Made by a program: the position numbers and the translations under genes. Positions 10,091-23,100 of a stretch of DNA of 64,000 nucleotides are shown here, in pieces. This stretch comes from Agarophyton chilense (Eukaryota; Rhodophyta; Florideophyceae; Gracilariales; Gracilariaceae). The stretch spans positions 62,001 through 126,000 of the forward strand of contig JARGXX010000111.1 of the NCBI GenBank assembly GCA_030374765.1. Reading direction: 5' to 3'. Each line of letters starts with the position of its first letter. Within the stretch, counting starts at the first letter, position 1. The notes beneath the pieces are model-generated. The model was given only the letters and a program-made list of their open reading frames with translations, ran no database searches and was not told the origin of the DNA.

Positions 10091-13000
10091 GAACTCAAAA
10101 GCAGAGCTCTGAAGCTTCTTAACCTCGTTACAACCGACATATAGCTGTTCTTAGCACCCCTGTAACCCTAAAAATCTTTGAGTTTGAGCTAGCAGTCTGA
10201 AATTTCGATGCGCCGTGAAGACATTGTCACCTTTAATTGAAAGATTGGGAACCAGACCAACTGTATTAAATTCAAAGGCGAAAGAGAGATGCGAAAAAAG
10301 CCCCTGATAGATCCATTGGCTTTTTTTTTTTGCAAGCGATCCCGTCACGTGTAGTTTCGCAGATAACAAAAATAACAGAACTAGATTTTCTTCTATTCTA
10401 TCACCACTTATTACTACCTAATATTGTCTCGTTTCTTGCGAAGATTTACCGTGCTTCAGTAGGATAGAATGTATCCATGGCTTTCAGTATATCATGCTTC
10501 GAAAGAAATATGCTGGCAGACAAGTGTTTTCTCCAAACGGTATCATCCGCGGATTGGATTGATGTTACAAGCCAAGGAGCATTCAATAGACTGTCTATCG
10601 CTAACATGCATTATACCACAAAAAGATCTTCAAAATCCACACTGATGAGAAAACCCCTAGAGAAGAAGTGGAGCTCATAGATTTAAGACGTTTTACAACA
10701 CCATTTGGGGCAGATGTTCATGGCATTATCACTCCTGCCAGCGAAAAGAACGGTATCATAGCGCTCACAGTGATCCAAGGGTGAACCAAAAATCACTGCG
10801 ATGGCTAAGATGGAGCTGGTCTTATAGTTTTGGTACTCTTTTTGGTTAGGGCTTTTCATTAGTCTTACCATCAATCTGGCTGCATTAATATTTCTCAACA
10901 AAAAGGTGAAGATGCCAAATATGACATATGGAAAGCAATCTTTTGAAGAATTTGTAGGATTACATACCGCCTGATTCGCCGGAGAAGACCATGCATGTTT
11001 TAAGCGCCTCTCTAAGTATTTTGAGTAATACTTCAAGAGGACCCTGTTGCGAAATGCGTTAAGCGGTAGCATGTATGAAAGACACAGGAATTTAGAGTGC
11101 GCTGGCGGTTCTAAAACAGGTAGAAAGCAAAAAGAGTTCTGAATCTGAAACCGAGGAGGACTACTAGTAGGGATAACCCAGTGATGGAAAAAAATGAACC
11201 TTTTGTATTGGGAAGGGTGCCTAGTTTTGTGATGATGAGAGATACCAAACCGGACTTTGAATGATTGATGGTTTCCATGAAAATACTTGTTTTTTTCAAC
11301 TTCTTGCAGCGATTGGTCTGCAGACTCGTCCTGGAAAAAGCTGCTGTTGTGAACAACAGAGATTAAGAGAATAATTATGATGGGACACTTGCGAAGACAT
11401 TTTTTTTAGAGAGTCCGAAAACAGCAGGAGAAAAAAAAGCCTGGGAATGTAAAGTGTAAAGAAAACATGGAGACGAAAACAAAGATAAAAGTGAAATTTG
11501 TGTGATCACGCTAGTACCAGATGAAGAAAAGAGAAAGAAGAACACATGTTTGGAATTCTGGAAAAATACTTGTTTGTTGATTTGTGAGGGGTACCAGGGT
11601 AAGTTAATTCGACTTGTATGGCTTAACTTCCCGCACACAGAGTATGCATCTCTGGACTAGTAATGAATACCTACAGGTTACGTAGAGAACTATTGCACTG
11701 GAGATTGCCTGAACACAAGGTTTGAAGGATGCAGAACGCATCTAGATTATCAGAGTTTTTCTAAAAAAGAAAAATTGCCAAAATGAGCGTGCAGCTCCCA
11801 TTCAGATAAGAAACGCTCTGTGTCATACGCACGCTTCAGCATAAATTTCTCGATTCAGTGGGTTCCAGTTTTTCTTATATCAATTTCATCGCGTAGCGCT
11901 GCGTGTATGTAATTAACGAGCGCTTTTAATCGTTGCCTTTTATCAAGCGTCAGGGCAAACTGCCAACCTGGAAGACATATAGACACCACAGAAAAAAATC
12001 ATAACAGTATTTACGAATCTCTCAAACGCCCAAGTCTCTAGTACCCCCAAGACAATTGAAACCGCAAAACCCTTTGAATTCCTTAGGCGGTGTTCAAAAG
12101 CTCTTAAAAACTTTTAAAAAATTCCTAGGTTCCTAAAATCTCTAGTCCCAATCCAATTTGACATATACTAAATTTGGAATCAATGCAACTCTACAAAATC
12201 GCTGAACACATATGAATGGCCGTTTTTCCTCTTCAAAGACTCCTTAACTCACTATAAATCAAAAATACCAATTTCAACTTTTCATTTACCTATTCTTCAT
12301 ACTTTAGGCGTAGCCTTCGCTCTTGTATGAATCAATCAAGAAAAACTCTTCATACTATCATGACACGTTACTTTATCAGGTTGTGCAAGTTATATTAATT
12401 CTACGGAAATAAGCATGTATATACGCTTCGTTCCAAAAATTTTGCTTTTGTGAAGTACTTTCCCATAAAGACAGCTCAAAACTCAAAATGATTAACTTTC
12501 TTTTTTTCAAGAAAAAGGTATTTCTATATTTTCCATTACAATATAAGTTTTAGAGTTCCCTCAAAATATCTTTCTCATTACTGAGTGCCCTAATGTCTTT
12601 ACATATGCAGCCCTTTCCTGTAAATTTTCAAGCGCTATCACCCCAAACACAAAGGACACCATACATAATAACAAAAACACTTCTAAACCCTACCAAACCA
12701 GATTTTCTAAACAAAAGCGAAGGCTTCCTTTATCCTAAAGTCGAAAAAAGAAGCTTTGAGACAAAATGCGTGGCATACTCTCTTCCTGCGATTCACATGC
12801 TCAGCTCTTAGGTATAACCGTTAACCCGACGTCCAGTCTCAAAATGATTCCATGCAGTATAGTTAGAACCAGAAGATTTAGCCTTCGAATCGGAGGCCTG
12901 CGCACTCTAATGCACTCACAAGACTCAAATGTGGTGCTTGGTAGTGTCAAAAGAATGATACACTGCAGAACTAGAAGAACTCATTTACAGCTCTACAAAA

Positions 13001-13900
13001 CATCACGTCTGGAAAGCAATTATTTCACAAGAACCACCTCGTCAAACCCAGAATCTTGAACTCATGCAAAATAGAGATATTTTATCGTTATGACAAATGA
13101 ATCGGTTTCAGCAAAACACACAACTCGTGCTATACGTTGTAGCTCCGTAGTGAGATATGGCACCTGTTCAAGATGGCGGTGAAACAATAATGACCTGAAA
13201 ATGAGGTGAAGCCATGGGGAGCCGCCAATGACGAGGTGAAATGCAATCACCCATGTGAAACGACGACGATTGGATGAGCGCCTACATCGAAAATGTTAAT
13301 TCCTTGTTTCTTTAAGGGTTGTGAGAGCTACGTTTGAACATTTGATCAAGACAAGAGTCACTACCCGATACGAAACAGTGCTTCAAACAATTATGACTGA
13401 GCTGTTCAGTCTAATAGCATAAACTTGAGTCGTGTACTTTTCAAGATGACCAATGCTTACCGCTTTAAGGGATTCTGAGCTAGAGGTGGGCGCATTTGGA
13501 CCTGCCTGTATCGAGTTCGATCGCCGCAACGGCGTTTTTCATTACATGAGTTCACGTCTACTGTCCGAAGGAGGAGTGGATATCGCGCTTACTCCAACAT
13601 CGTTCGTCACAATGGGGCTGCAACACTTGGAGTAAAATAACAATTGAAATCTTTTTCAAACGCTTTATCAGTTGCCTCAAATATTTCTTTTTCAATTCTT
13701 CACCACCTCCATATACATAAAAGTTTACAATGATTACATATATTGACCCCCTCAATGTTTTTAGATCTGATATCCAGTTTTTAATCAAGCGCAACCACAC
13801 ATTGTTTGGTATGTAAACCCACCTGAAACAGGATATTAAAAACCTTTGACAGTTGGGAAACTGCTTTCGCGCAGTTACGACACAACCCAGCGCAAACCTA
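10091..13900. other. Unassigned stretch, no recognised gene
   Basis: I see only short frames. A plus-strand run near 10,630-10,790 reads protein-like (RRFTTPFGADVHGIITPASE) and may be a small host-gene relic, but I cannot name it. Between about 11.9 and 12.8 kb the DNA is AT-rich with no coding signal. A 160-codon minus ORF at 14,040-13,558 has no recognisable family and lies at the edge of the dead kinase gene. Nothing here is firm enough to call. Confidence 0.4.
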
Positions 13901-15390
13901 TAATGTAAGCACTTCTCACCCACACTTTTTTCGTAGATTCCTAACATTACAAGACATCTTGGCCGGCGAGCGATGTCATATTGAAAACCAACAGTTTTTG
14001 AGGCTTCCACTTGAGTCAAGTCTCCAGACAATTTCAACAACTGTTATAACAAAGAATCCAAGTACGAAGGTTTCTCTATACTGCAGATGCGATGTTATTT
14101 TTGAGATTGTTTTCAAAACGAAAATATGTCAAAAAGAAGACTGCGCTCCCATCTTGGCACGTGAGCTACTCTTAGTAGAATGAAGTTTTGTCTTCACGGG
14201 GATCTTATATTGCTGAACGAGTGCAGCAGTGGTTTTTCAGTGCCTTCGAAGTACACGTGATATTCCTCAGTCTGCATTGGACGTGTAATAGAGTGGACAC
14301 CGAGTACTGGCCGGGATATTCCGCAGAAAGAGTGCACGCCGGAAAACCCAATACAAAATCCTGCTCTTTATTAGAACAAAGAAATACTGTGATGTATTTG
14401 ATACTTTATACAAGGCAAGAATTCCTTCCTGCACTAGTGTGAGTGCGAACACTGCCCCTGTTTCAGCATCAGTAGTGCAACGACTCGAAACAAAGCTCAG
14501 AGTTCTAGAATTCCTTCGTGGGCTGACTTCCTTCAAAATGCGCTCCAAGTCTAACTGTAAACGCTTCGTTTTCGATGCAAGGTAAGATAATTTTTATTTT
14601 GTTATCGAAGAGAACTACCTACCCCTGTAGTAGAATATTCCATTTCCAATTCAAATTCGACAAAGCCAAGATAATAAGAGCGCTTTTCACGTCGTGGATC
14701 ATGGGCTACCGGCGGAGACTGCACTCCTATTCCATTGGCTGAACACAAAGCACCCGCATACCAAGATGGATTCTTTCTTTTATTGAAAGACTTTGATTCA
14801 AATATACTCAGTAGGGAAATCTGGGCGGTTCTTTTTAGCTTCCTAGAAATAATTCTGACTTAGCCCTCGTGGCTGCGGTCCCAATCGCTAAAATTTTTTT
14901 AAAGGTCGGAGCTGTTTGTCGGGCCCGAGCAGCTTCTTGCCTTGAAACTATGCAAACAGCATTCTTACAAGAAGCAGAAAGATCGGAAAGCGTGGCGTGG
15001 AAGCTACAGTTGAGCGAGTAAGATGGTGTTCCAATCATGGTGCTTGCCGTAAAAGGCAGGAATTGGACGGTGTTAAGAGCATACTAACAAAAGACATGTA
15101 TGGTTAAAATAAAGAACGCCGATTTGACGACCTGAGTGATTCGGAAATGAAATACCAATGTACTGTGTAGTCCACAACGGTCAAGGGGGCAGTTTCTCCG
15201 GGTCTCAGCATGATGCTTAGCTGCAAAATGAACTCTGGACATGGGGACTCATGAGCCCATGGATCTTTACATACCGTCCCTGTAAATTGGCCTACCACCA
15301 GCGCAAGATACTCCTGGAAATCGAAAGCTTACTACTCGAACTCATCTGGCACGGGATTCATTTTCGAATAAACAATAAAAAAATATTGGG
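13900..15390 (+). pseudogene. Possible upstream FAT-repeat part of the dead ATM/Tel1 gene
   Basis: Short plus-strand segments such as FLRLPLESSLQTIS (about 14.0 kb), CAPILARELLLVE (about 14.16 kb) and VVQRLETKLRVLEFLRGL (about 14.47 kb) resemble the helical repeat text expected upstream of the FAT domain. They are in several frames with many stops. The assignment is by position and helix-like composition only. It could also be unrelated DNA. Confidence 0.3.
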
Positions 15391-17490
15391 CTCCACAGAA
15401 AGAGTAGAATATATGAAGAAATGAGGCTATCACTGAAAGCCACAGAGGATAAGGTTGAAAGAATGAAAGAGGAGAAGAAAGGTGGACTTGTGAGACAATA
15501 GGGTGTTGAAGTTCGGAGACGGTCTCGCTGCTTTCGTTCTCAAAAAACGTCAGGAAATAAACTTTCGTGAGAATTAGACGGCTTGATCTATTACGAACAA
15601 AGGAAAGCGCGGATTGAAAGAGAACGACTGGAAATTCTTAACTATGCCTAACAAAAATGGCAAATGCTTCCTTGCAAAATTTTTTTTTGCATGTCTTCGA
15701 GCAGAAAAATACCAAGACTTGAAATGGGCGTTCAGAATGGTTGAAATCTGGTTGGATTCCGGTGCTTTGAAAGAAGCTACCTCAGCTGAGCTACTCAGTA
15801 TTCCAGCCATCTCCGAAAACAAATTCGTCATTGTTCCTGTATCAAAGCTGCTACCACTCGCTACCCAGCTTATATCTAGGTTAAAAATCTCGGATATTTT
15901 TCGTCCAAATCTTTTTCAAAGCACGATGGCTGATACTATCATTTCGACTGCTTTAGGAGTTCCGGATCATTGCTTGTCGCAACTTCTCGCTCTGACTAAT
16001 TCTACAATCTTTTGTGCCACCGAAGATACAGTCGTCATTTTTCAAACAAGATAAGGACATGAAGGAAGCTGCGGAAGAAATTCTAAAACGTCTCCAGCAA
16101 AACCACGGCTCTACAGTTTCTGAAACAAGAACGCTCAAAGATGCATACATATTGTTATCTGAAGTCAACCATGATGCGAACCAACAAAGGCAGTGATTAG
16201 ACGTGAAATCGTATTCTCTGAAAAGATACGGAAAGCTGACAGACGTTCCCGTCGTCACAATTTCTCTTTCCATCTGATCAGAAGACCATGTCGAAGCTCT
16301 CCCTTACATTTACAGTTTCGAGCGCTCTGCAACGGTTTTCACAAGTTTGAGGCGACCTTTAAGCATTATTGGTATTGAATCCAAAGGCGACCGATATCGA
16401 CAGCTTGTGAAAGAAAGTGATAATCTCAGCCGTGATGCCGTAATTGAGCAAATGTTTATGAGTGTGAATAAGCTCCTTCAAAGTGATTGAAGGGCAGCAG
16501 AGCGAAGTCTTTGCATACGCACTTTCAAGATTGTACCTATATCACCTTTTCCCGGAGTAATGCAGTTCGTAGATAAAACTCCCTATCTAAAAGATGTGTT
16601 TGCCGAAAAACTGTCTCTGGAAAACGTGTCTTTCGAAAACATCGTCACGAAAGATACTAACAAAAAGGATCTCAAGAACGTGTCTCTCAAAAAAAAGGTT
16701 TCAAAGAGTACCACAATGCATGGCGTCGAGACATTCAGAGAGTCAAAAAGTATTTAAGATCAGACTGGCCGAAGTTCCAAACAATGTTTCCTCACTTCCT
16801 TGTTGAGCAGTGAATAGATCGCGAAAAATTGGTTCCAGCATCGATTATAATTCTTTCAGGTATGTGGGGGTTATGAAATTTGTAGGTTTTATACTTGGAC
16901 TCGGAGACAGACACCTTTTGAGTATTGTAATGGATATGCAAACGACAGAGGACGGTCACATTGACATTGGAGTAGAACTCGAGCAAAAAAGGCTTGGTCC
17001 AACTGCTGAACTAGTGCCATTCCGTCATACCAGGAATATTTTTGATAGATCAGGAATGGCTGGAGTGAAAAGAGTATTCCGAATAACAAGTAAGGTTACT
17101 ATGCCAATGTTAAGACAAAATAAGAATGTTTAACAGACAATCATGGGCATGTTACTGCATAGCCCGATGTTCAAATGGGAAGTCAAACTAATTGAAGTTC
17201 TGAAGAGATAAAATGCCTTAGGAGTAGCCAGTCTGAAGTTTGATGAAAATGGCGAGAATTCAAGATGGCTCTCAGAGACCCACGTTGATGCTTTCGCGAG
17301 AAAAGTGGACAGAGACCTAATGAAAGGTCTTGACGCACAAAGAAAAATGTCTAGAATATCAGAAAATCTTGATGGCTTCGAAAGCACTGAGCGCTTATCG
17401 GCTGAGGGTCATGTTGCTCGTCTCATTGACGAGGCTCGTGCTTTCCATGTACTCGGTGCAGTTTTTTCCTGGTGGTATCCATGGTTTTGA
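15390..17490 (+). pseudogene. ATM/Tel1-type PI3K-like kinase, C-terminal half, dead
   Basis: ATM/Tel1 is the large nuclear kinase that signals DNA double-strand breaks. Frames here shift repeatedly but stay colinear. The FAT domain includes ARIERERLEILNYA, the AEKYQDLKWAFRMVEIWLD segment near 15,700, and VPDHCLSQLLALTNST. After a frameshift comes MKEAAEEILKRLQQ and LKDAYILLSEV. The kinase N-lobe reads GDRYRQLVKESDNLSRDAVIEQ (about 16,400), then IRTFKIVPISPFPGVMQFVD. The catalytic loop is GFILGLGDRHLLSIVMD (about 16,880-16,930; the family Asn is Ser), then HIDIGVELEQKRLGPTAELVPFR. The FATC tail (RLSAEGHVARLIDEA, ending WWYPWF and a stop at 17,490) fits the conserved end. Stops include a TGA after the LLQSD segment. 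No introns are needed to read it. Confidence 0.88.
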
Positions 17491-17554
17491 CCTTCATTGG
17501 TATGCTCGTGAATCAATGGGTATAAGAGTACTGATGAAAGTTTCCTTTCGTTAA

Positions 17555-18410
17555 ATTTTATAGCTTTTGTATTAATTATACATGTAACTGTCCCTGATCA
17601 GTATGATTTTGAGAATTAGTATGTAGACAAATTATAAATACACAGGAATCTAGCTATTCGGTCTGGTTGTAAAGCATGCTGACAGATTCCGGCGTTTGTT
17701 CCGTCTTTATTTTGCTCTCTTGGTTCTTTGTGATACCTGGAAAGGTGCATGGGCTACAATCAGCATTATCAGATTACCTTGGCCCATGTCCAGGCTGGCC
17801 ATTAGCCTAGATAATCTAATGATCACGAAAGAGATTACAAAATCCATGACCAACGGATTACTGAAAAGGGACCGAATCAAATGCCCAAAACCTAAGAACA
17901 GGCAACAATTCGCGTGTAGAAACAATTGCGAAGCATAAACAATCGGAAGCTTCTACCCTACTGATTGGCGTTCTGACCTCAAGATAGATTTCCCCTATCG
18001 CAGAGATGGGTATTTCGTTCAAATGAATTGCTTTACTTTCGCGCTGGAGCATCGTATAAAAATATATCTCTAATGCCTTCAATGGCAACAACTATTAGGT
18101 CGTAGGTATTTCAGACCTCTGCTTTAGGAAATTTGTACACAGTTACCTCTTCTTTCAAGCCGGATATTTAACTCCGTTGCTTCGGGCTTATTTTTAATGA
18201 TTCGCAGCAAAAATATTCGAAATCGGTTTCGATACAGAACAATTATTCTGATATGCCAGGTGGTTTCATACTTCTTTCAGCAGTTCAATTACGAGAGGCG
18301 TAACCCTTTTTATTATCTTAGCTGGATAAAGTGAGATAAAGTGGCTCGTCACGAGATCTGAGCTCGATCACAAATGAGGATCTTTGTAAATCAAGGAACG
18401 CTTAAAGCCC
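17555..18410. other. Spacer between the dead kinase and the dead phosphodiesterase
   Basis: An AT-rich 3' flank runs to about 17,690. A plus-strand stretch from 17,675 starts with a hydrophobic, signal-peptide-like run (FILLSWFFVIPG) followed by short broken frames to about 18,080. It may be a further dead secreted or membrane protein, but no family is recognisable. Confidence 0.3.
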
Positions 18411-18411
18411 A

Positions 18412-19400
18412 AGACTATGATTCCAAGTGGTCGATCGCGTGGCTACTACATAGAAGAACCTACTGGATCGAATCTCTTCGCATCATTTTCTTTTCTCGAT
18501 TTCCTAGCATATTTTGGAATAGGCTTTTACTTCTACAGGCATCCAGGTACAGCGAAGTTCAAGGCACACCCTTCAAATGAAGCCTTAAAAATCTCTTTCC
18601 GTGTACAATACTTTTAAGACTTCATGGGTGGCGGAATGGGTATTTATTACGTACTAAAGATGGGGAGTTACTTGCACCCACCTTTTAAAGTGTAGCCAAA
18701 AGGGGGGAGTCTTTGCGCCGAAAGGCATTCAAACAGCTATGCGTAGTAAAACATTTTCCAATCATTGGTCACTCGTCACAGATCTATGAAATAAATCGCA
18801 TGCAATTGTGGGAAAAACCACGTAAACCCTTGATTTAGAAAGATGTTTTCATCTCGATGGAAATCACTCTTCATGGTGGATGGGAGAGACTATTTGGAAA
18901 ACTCTCATGCAAACTAGCAAAGAAGATGATATGAACAATACGCCGCAAGAAGTGTAAAACTACACATCTGGGTGTATGTCCTGCCCTGTAAGCACAGTAG
19001 AAATGAACCGGTCGGATTTGTTTTAGAAGTACAATGAAATGGTTGCCTACAAGACACTCGTTGAGATGGCCGTTCAATTATTGACTGGAGATGCGTCAGA
19101 TCTCAGAAGAAAAGCAGAGTTCTTCACGGTGTACATCGAAAGTATCGATCACATGGGTCATAGGCATGGTCCAAACTCTTCAGAAGTGGACGATGAGATC
19201 GTTGTGGATATTGCTATCGAAAGCCTATTAGAAAAATGTGATTCGCTTAGGTTTAGGTCAACCTTGTGATTTGGTTCGATCACGCTATAAATGAAACATA
19301 AAATGACATACGAGCTGACGTAACGCATGTAATGGAAGAAGGAACTATTCAAGATATATCAAGCTCATATGTGCAGCAGAAATCCACATGTTTAATCTCC
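18412..19400 (+). pseudogene. ENPP-type nucleotide pyrophosphatase/phosphodiesterase, dead
   Basis: ENPP enzymes are membrane-anchored alkaline-phosphatase-superfamily hydrolases of nucleotide or lipid phosphodiesters. Colinear motifs over three frames support the call. A membrane-like segment lies at about 18,480-18,540 (LAYFGIGFYFY). RNGYLLRTKDGELLAPTF and GVFAPKGIQTAMRSKTFSNHW (about 18,700-18,770) include the KTF nucleophile-threonine box. SLVTDL-stop-NKSHAIVG is the degraded LVTGLYPESHGIVGN. HSSWWMGETIWKTL is the WWxGExIW motif. FFTVYIESIDHMGHRHGPNSSEV (19,115-19,185) carries metal-ligand Asp and His residues, and NLVIWFDHAI is the degraded SDHGM. At least three frameshifts and several stops make it dead. 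The 3' end fades before the copia insertion. Confidence 0.88.
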
Positions 19401-19762
19401 TTTTTACACTCTTGTTTTGGTTCGCGACGGAGCTTTTGGCAACTGTATCCAAGTTGCTCACCATCTTGGACTATCTTCCTTCATTTCCATTTCTGTAGGA
19501 AGTGCCCTAACACTACATCTATACCAATTTTCGAGTCTATGAAATTTCAAAACCAATACCAAGTTCGTGGTAAGAGGGAAGTGAAAAGGATAGCGAAGGA
19601 TTTGGAATCGACCAGATATCAGCTTACCAGGAACTAACTCTTGTGTCTATAGGAAGTAATATCAAAGTCTTTCATCATCTTATCGCTTTTTGTGTACGGG
19701 GCCTCCATCAAGCTGCGATCGTTGCCTTTGGTTTTGTAGTGAATGTTTTGGTTTCAATATCA

Positions 19763-20010
19763 TCTCAGTGAACTTGAATGTTTGTATCATGGTCAATTTA
19801 TTCTTTTATTGCTTACATGACTTTCGTTTGATTTTTTATTCGTATTTGTTTACGAGAGCATACACTACGTAGTTTATTGCTCTCGTATTGGTCTGTTGAG
19901 TATAAAGGAAGGACTGCTGATCTTACTGTTTGTATCAGCAGTCCTCAACTCCTATCGTCTTGTTTTCACCTAACTAGCCTCTTCTACGCTCATTTGCCCT
20001 CGACCTGAGA
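19763..20010 (+). repeat. 5' LTR of the copia element
   Basis: The 248-bp LTR starts TCTCAG and ends CTGAGA, a 6-bp inverted terminal repeat, instead of the usual TG...CA. The end is fixed by the primer-binding site that begins at 20,011. It contains a TATA box at 19,901-19,907 between two perfect hairpins. Confidence 0.93.
19851..19944 (+). promoter_or_regulatory. Promoter core of the 5' LTR: hairpin, TATA box, hairpin
   Basis: TACGAGAGCA (19,851-19,860) pairs perfectly with TGCTCTCGTA (19,878-19,887). A TATAAAG box follows at 19,901-19,907. Then GGACTGCTGAT (19,911-19,921) pairs perfectly with ATCAGCAGTCC (19,934-19,944), a stem of 11 bp with a 12-base loop. The second hairpin lies where the transcript should start, so it may fold at the RNA 5' end (R region). 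Confidence 0.75.
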
Positions 20011-20024
20011 GGTTATGGGCCCAG
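20011..20024 (+). other. Primer-binding site, internal initiator-tRNA type
   Basis: GGTTATGGGCCCAG starts on the base after the LTR. It is complementary to the anticodon stem-loop of initiator tRNA-Met (CTGGGCCCATAACC), not to a tRNA 3' end. Priming from a cleaved half-tRNA of this kind is known for Drosophila copia. The 14-base match is direct; use of the primer is inferred. Confidence 0.88.
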
Positions 20025-20141
20025 GTTACGTCAGTCTGCAACATTTGTTCTTTTTGCTTACAGAGTTGTTGTTGTTAATTGTCTCTCTTCTGTCTTGCTT
20101 ATTTGAATCTTCTACACTGTACTCTCGGTTTCTGTCTCACC

Positions 20142-23100
20142 ATGGATTCTGATGGATTGAAAGTTCGAATTATGCCGTTTGATGAGAAGCATGACTACAA
20201 GCTCTGGAGAATACGAATTGATGCGGCATGTAATGCCAAAGGCATTGGAGAAGTTTTGAGTCAGGCTCGAAATCCCTTCAGCTCTGATGAAGAGAAGAAA
20301 GCCGAATGGGAGTTCAGTAAGAAGAAAGCAAGCGGACTTATTGTTTCTGCTCTTTCTGATGAGGCTCTGCGTGTAGTACAGAGCGACATTGGAAACCCAT
20401 GTAAAAAGCTGAAAAGATTGGATGAGCGTTTTGCATCCACGTCAACAGCATCCCGCATTGTCGAAAGACAAGATGGCCAGCGTCATAGAACAACTAACAG
20501 CCATAGAAACAAAACTACCTGAAGAGCTCACTGTTGCTCTTTTAGTGTCTTCGGTTACTGCAATGGAACTTAGTCCTGTTTGTGCTGCCATCGAAACCCT
20601 ATCAACTGAGAAAACCACCTGGGATGTTGTTTCCATTCGTCTGCTTGATGAAGTGCGAACACTCGGAAGTCAATTCTCAGAACGAGCTGCGGCAGCCATA
20701 CCAAAATGTGGAATATGCAACAAGGAAAACCATACAACCAATCGTTGTTATCTAAATCCCTTGAACCCAAAGAACAAACTGAAAATCCCTACTGAATCAA
20801 CCACAGCGCTATCGAATCAGAAGTCTACAGAATCGATTGAGAAGCCCGATAAACTGACTGACATTGGTTCAAGCTCTAGGAAAACAACCAAACGCGTAGA
20901 AGTCACACGTCCCCGAGCCATGGCTGCAGGCACTACAGAAGACAACTTTTTAATGTTGGACTCTGGTTCTACTGCCCACCTGACATCCTCCGCAAAGTAT
21001 TTATATCGGAGTTATAAGTGCAATGTTCCAATTGCATTGGGAGACAACTCGGAAATCGTAGCCACAGAAACAGGTGTAAGAGACGTTACCTGGTCTTATG
21101 GAGGAACTGACACAACGGTTTCGCTCAGCAACGCGCTGGTTTCTAGCAATATTTCCATGAGTCTGCTCTCTATCCCAGCTCTTACTGCCAATAATCTCGC
21201 TGGACTCTTTCTTCCAGCGGTAGCCTACATCATTGATCGGGATGACAACCTGCGGATCATTGGCAGCGCTTCTAAAAACCCTGATGGACTATATTACATT
21301 CCTGGGGACTGCTCCTCCTCCTCACATACAGTCAATTTTAGCTCAAACCCCCAAACGATGGCTATGATGGCTCATGTTTCCAATATTATGAGCACTGATG
21401 ATGCAATGAAGGCCTCTACAGTAGCTGTGGAGGAAATTGACTTAACTTCCAAGAATATTTCGCTGTGGCACAACCGACTTGGTCACACTGCAACGATGGC
21501 AGAGGTCAGGACTCTACTTCAAAGACATGTGCTATCCAAATCTGGCAAATCAAGAATGGATTGCATTCCGTGCGTTCGTGGAAAATTTCGGCGTAGCTTC
21601 CGGGGTTCTTTAACATCCGCCGGTAGATTTGGTCACCTCCACACCGACATTACCTTTGTCGGCACTGAATCGGAAGGTGGTCATGTTTACTACATAATCA
21701 TTGTCGATGAATGCACTCGGTATCTATTCGCAGCCGCACTCCTCCGCAAATCCGAAGCATCTGATATACTGTTGGAGTACATAAATTGGGTCGAGCGCCA
21801 ATCTAACGAACGTGTCCTTTCGCTTCACTCAGACGGTGATTCAGAGGTCATCAAGGCGCAAAAGACCTTGAAGCGCAGTGGCGTCGTCATTACTACAACT
21901 TCTGCCTACACACCATCATCGAATGGTCTTGCTGAACGTAACATTGCTGTCTTTATGGGACCCATACGAGCCTGTCTTGAACAGGCTCATCTGCCGCTCT
22001 CTTTCTGGAAAGATGCTCTTCATCATGTAGTGTTCTGCAAAAATGTCGGCATCCACCGCAGTACAGCTCGCATACCCTTTGTCCACTTACTTCAGGAGCC
22101 TCCTCACGATGTAAAGCATCTTCGAAGTTTTGGGTGCCGTGCCCTTGTGGAGGAAAACCCCAAAGATCGTAAGAAGATGCAACCCCGACAAGTGGAAGCC
22201 CTCAATCTTGGACACATCCGTGGTGGCATGTACAAAATCTTAACCAGCATCGGTGTTACCATAACCAAGCATGTCAGATTTCTTGAAAATGAGTTTCCTG
22301 GTCTTTCCCTCATTAATGGGTCTGCTTCACCTATACCTCCAACCACATGAGACTGTTCTTCCTATTGCCCTTCAAAAGGTTATGCTTCCAGTGATGATGA
22401 CGATGACACTCCCCCCGGTTCCAATCATATCACCCCCTCACTCTCGTCTCATGCAGACGAAACTGAATCCCTCAGTTTATCCCACAGTGACAGTAGCCCC
22501 GGACTGACTCATTATCCAGAAAAACCGTCAACCTATGATCCAGACCTTGGCGGGTATGCATCTGACTTTGAGACAGAGGTTGCAAATGCAGTACGGACAC
22601 TTCCTGAAGAAAGCAGCACATCTGGTGAACCGACACTACGTCACGCTCTCTCATCTCCTGAAGCTATCCACTGGAAGGACGCTATCCGTACTGAATTCGA
22701 AACTATTCGCAATCTCGGTACCTACGAGGATGCCACCTCTGACCATGGCCAGCCAATTCGTTCCGGATTTATTTTCCGTCTTAAACGATATCACAACGGT
22801 AAGCCCTTACGTTTCAAAGCTCGATTGGTTGCACGAGCAAATTTCCAGACCGTCTCTGATAAAGACAGTCTTTACGCACCGGTACTCAACTTTGAAATAT
22901 TTCGCGTCATGATGATTCTCTCCACTACTATGAAATGGGATCGTCAGCACATTGATGTGAAAGGAGCATTTTTACATGCCAATATGCCTACGGAGAGTCC
23001 CATTTGGATTAAGCTCCCGAAAATTAAGGACCTAAGTGAAGCCGATGGCCGTGTTGTGAAGCTTGTGAAATAATTGTATGGCACTCGGGAAGCGCCGAGA

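Noticed and set aside
20440-20470. Programmed +1 frameshift in copia
   Set aside because: The shift lies inside gag, upstream of the zinc knuckle, not at a gag-pol border, and no slippery heptamer is visible; a one-base deletion is simpler.
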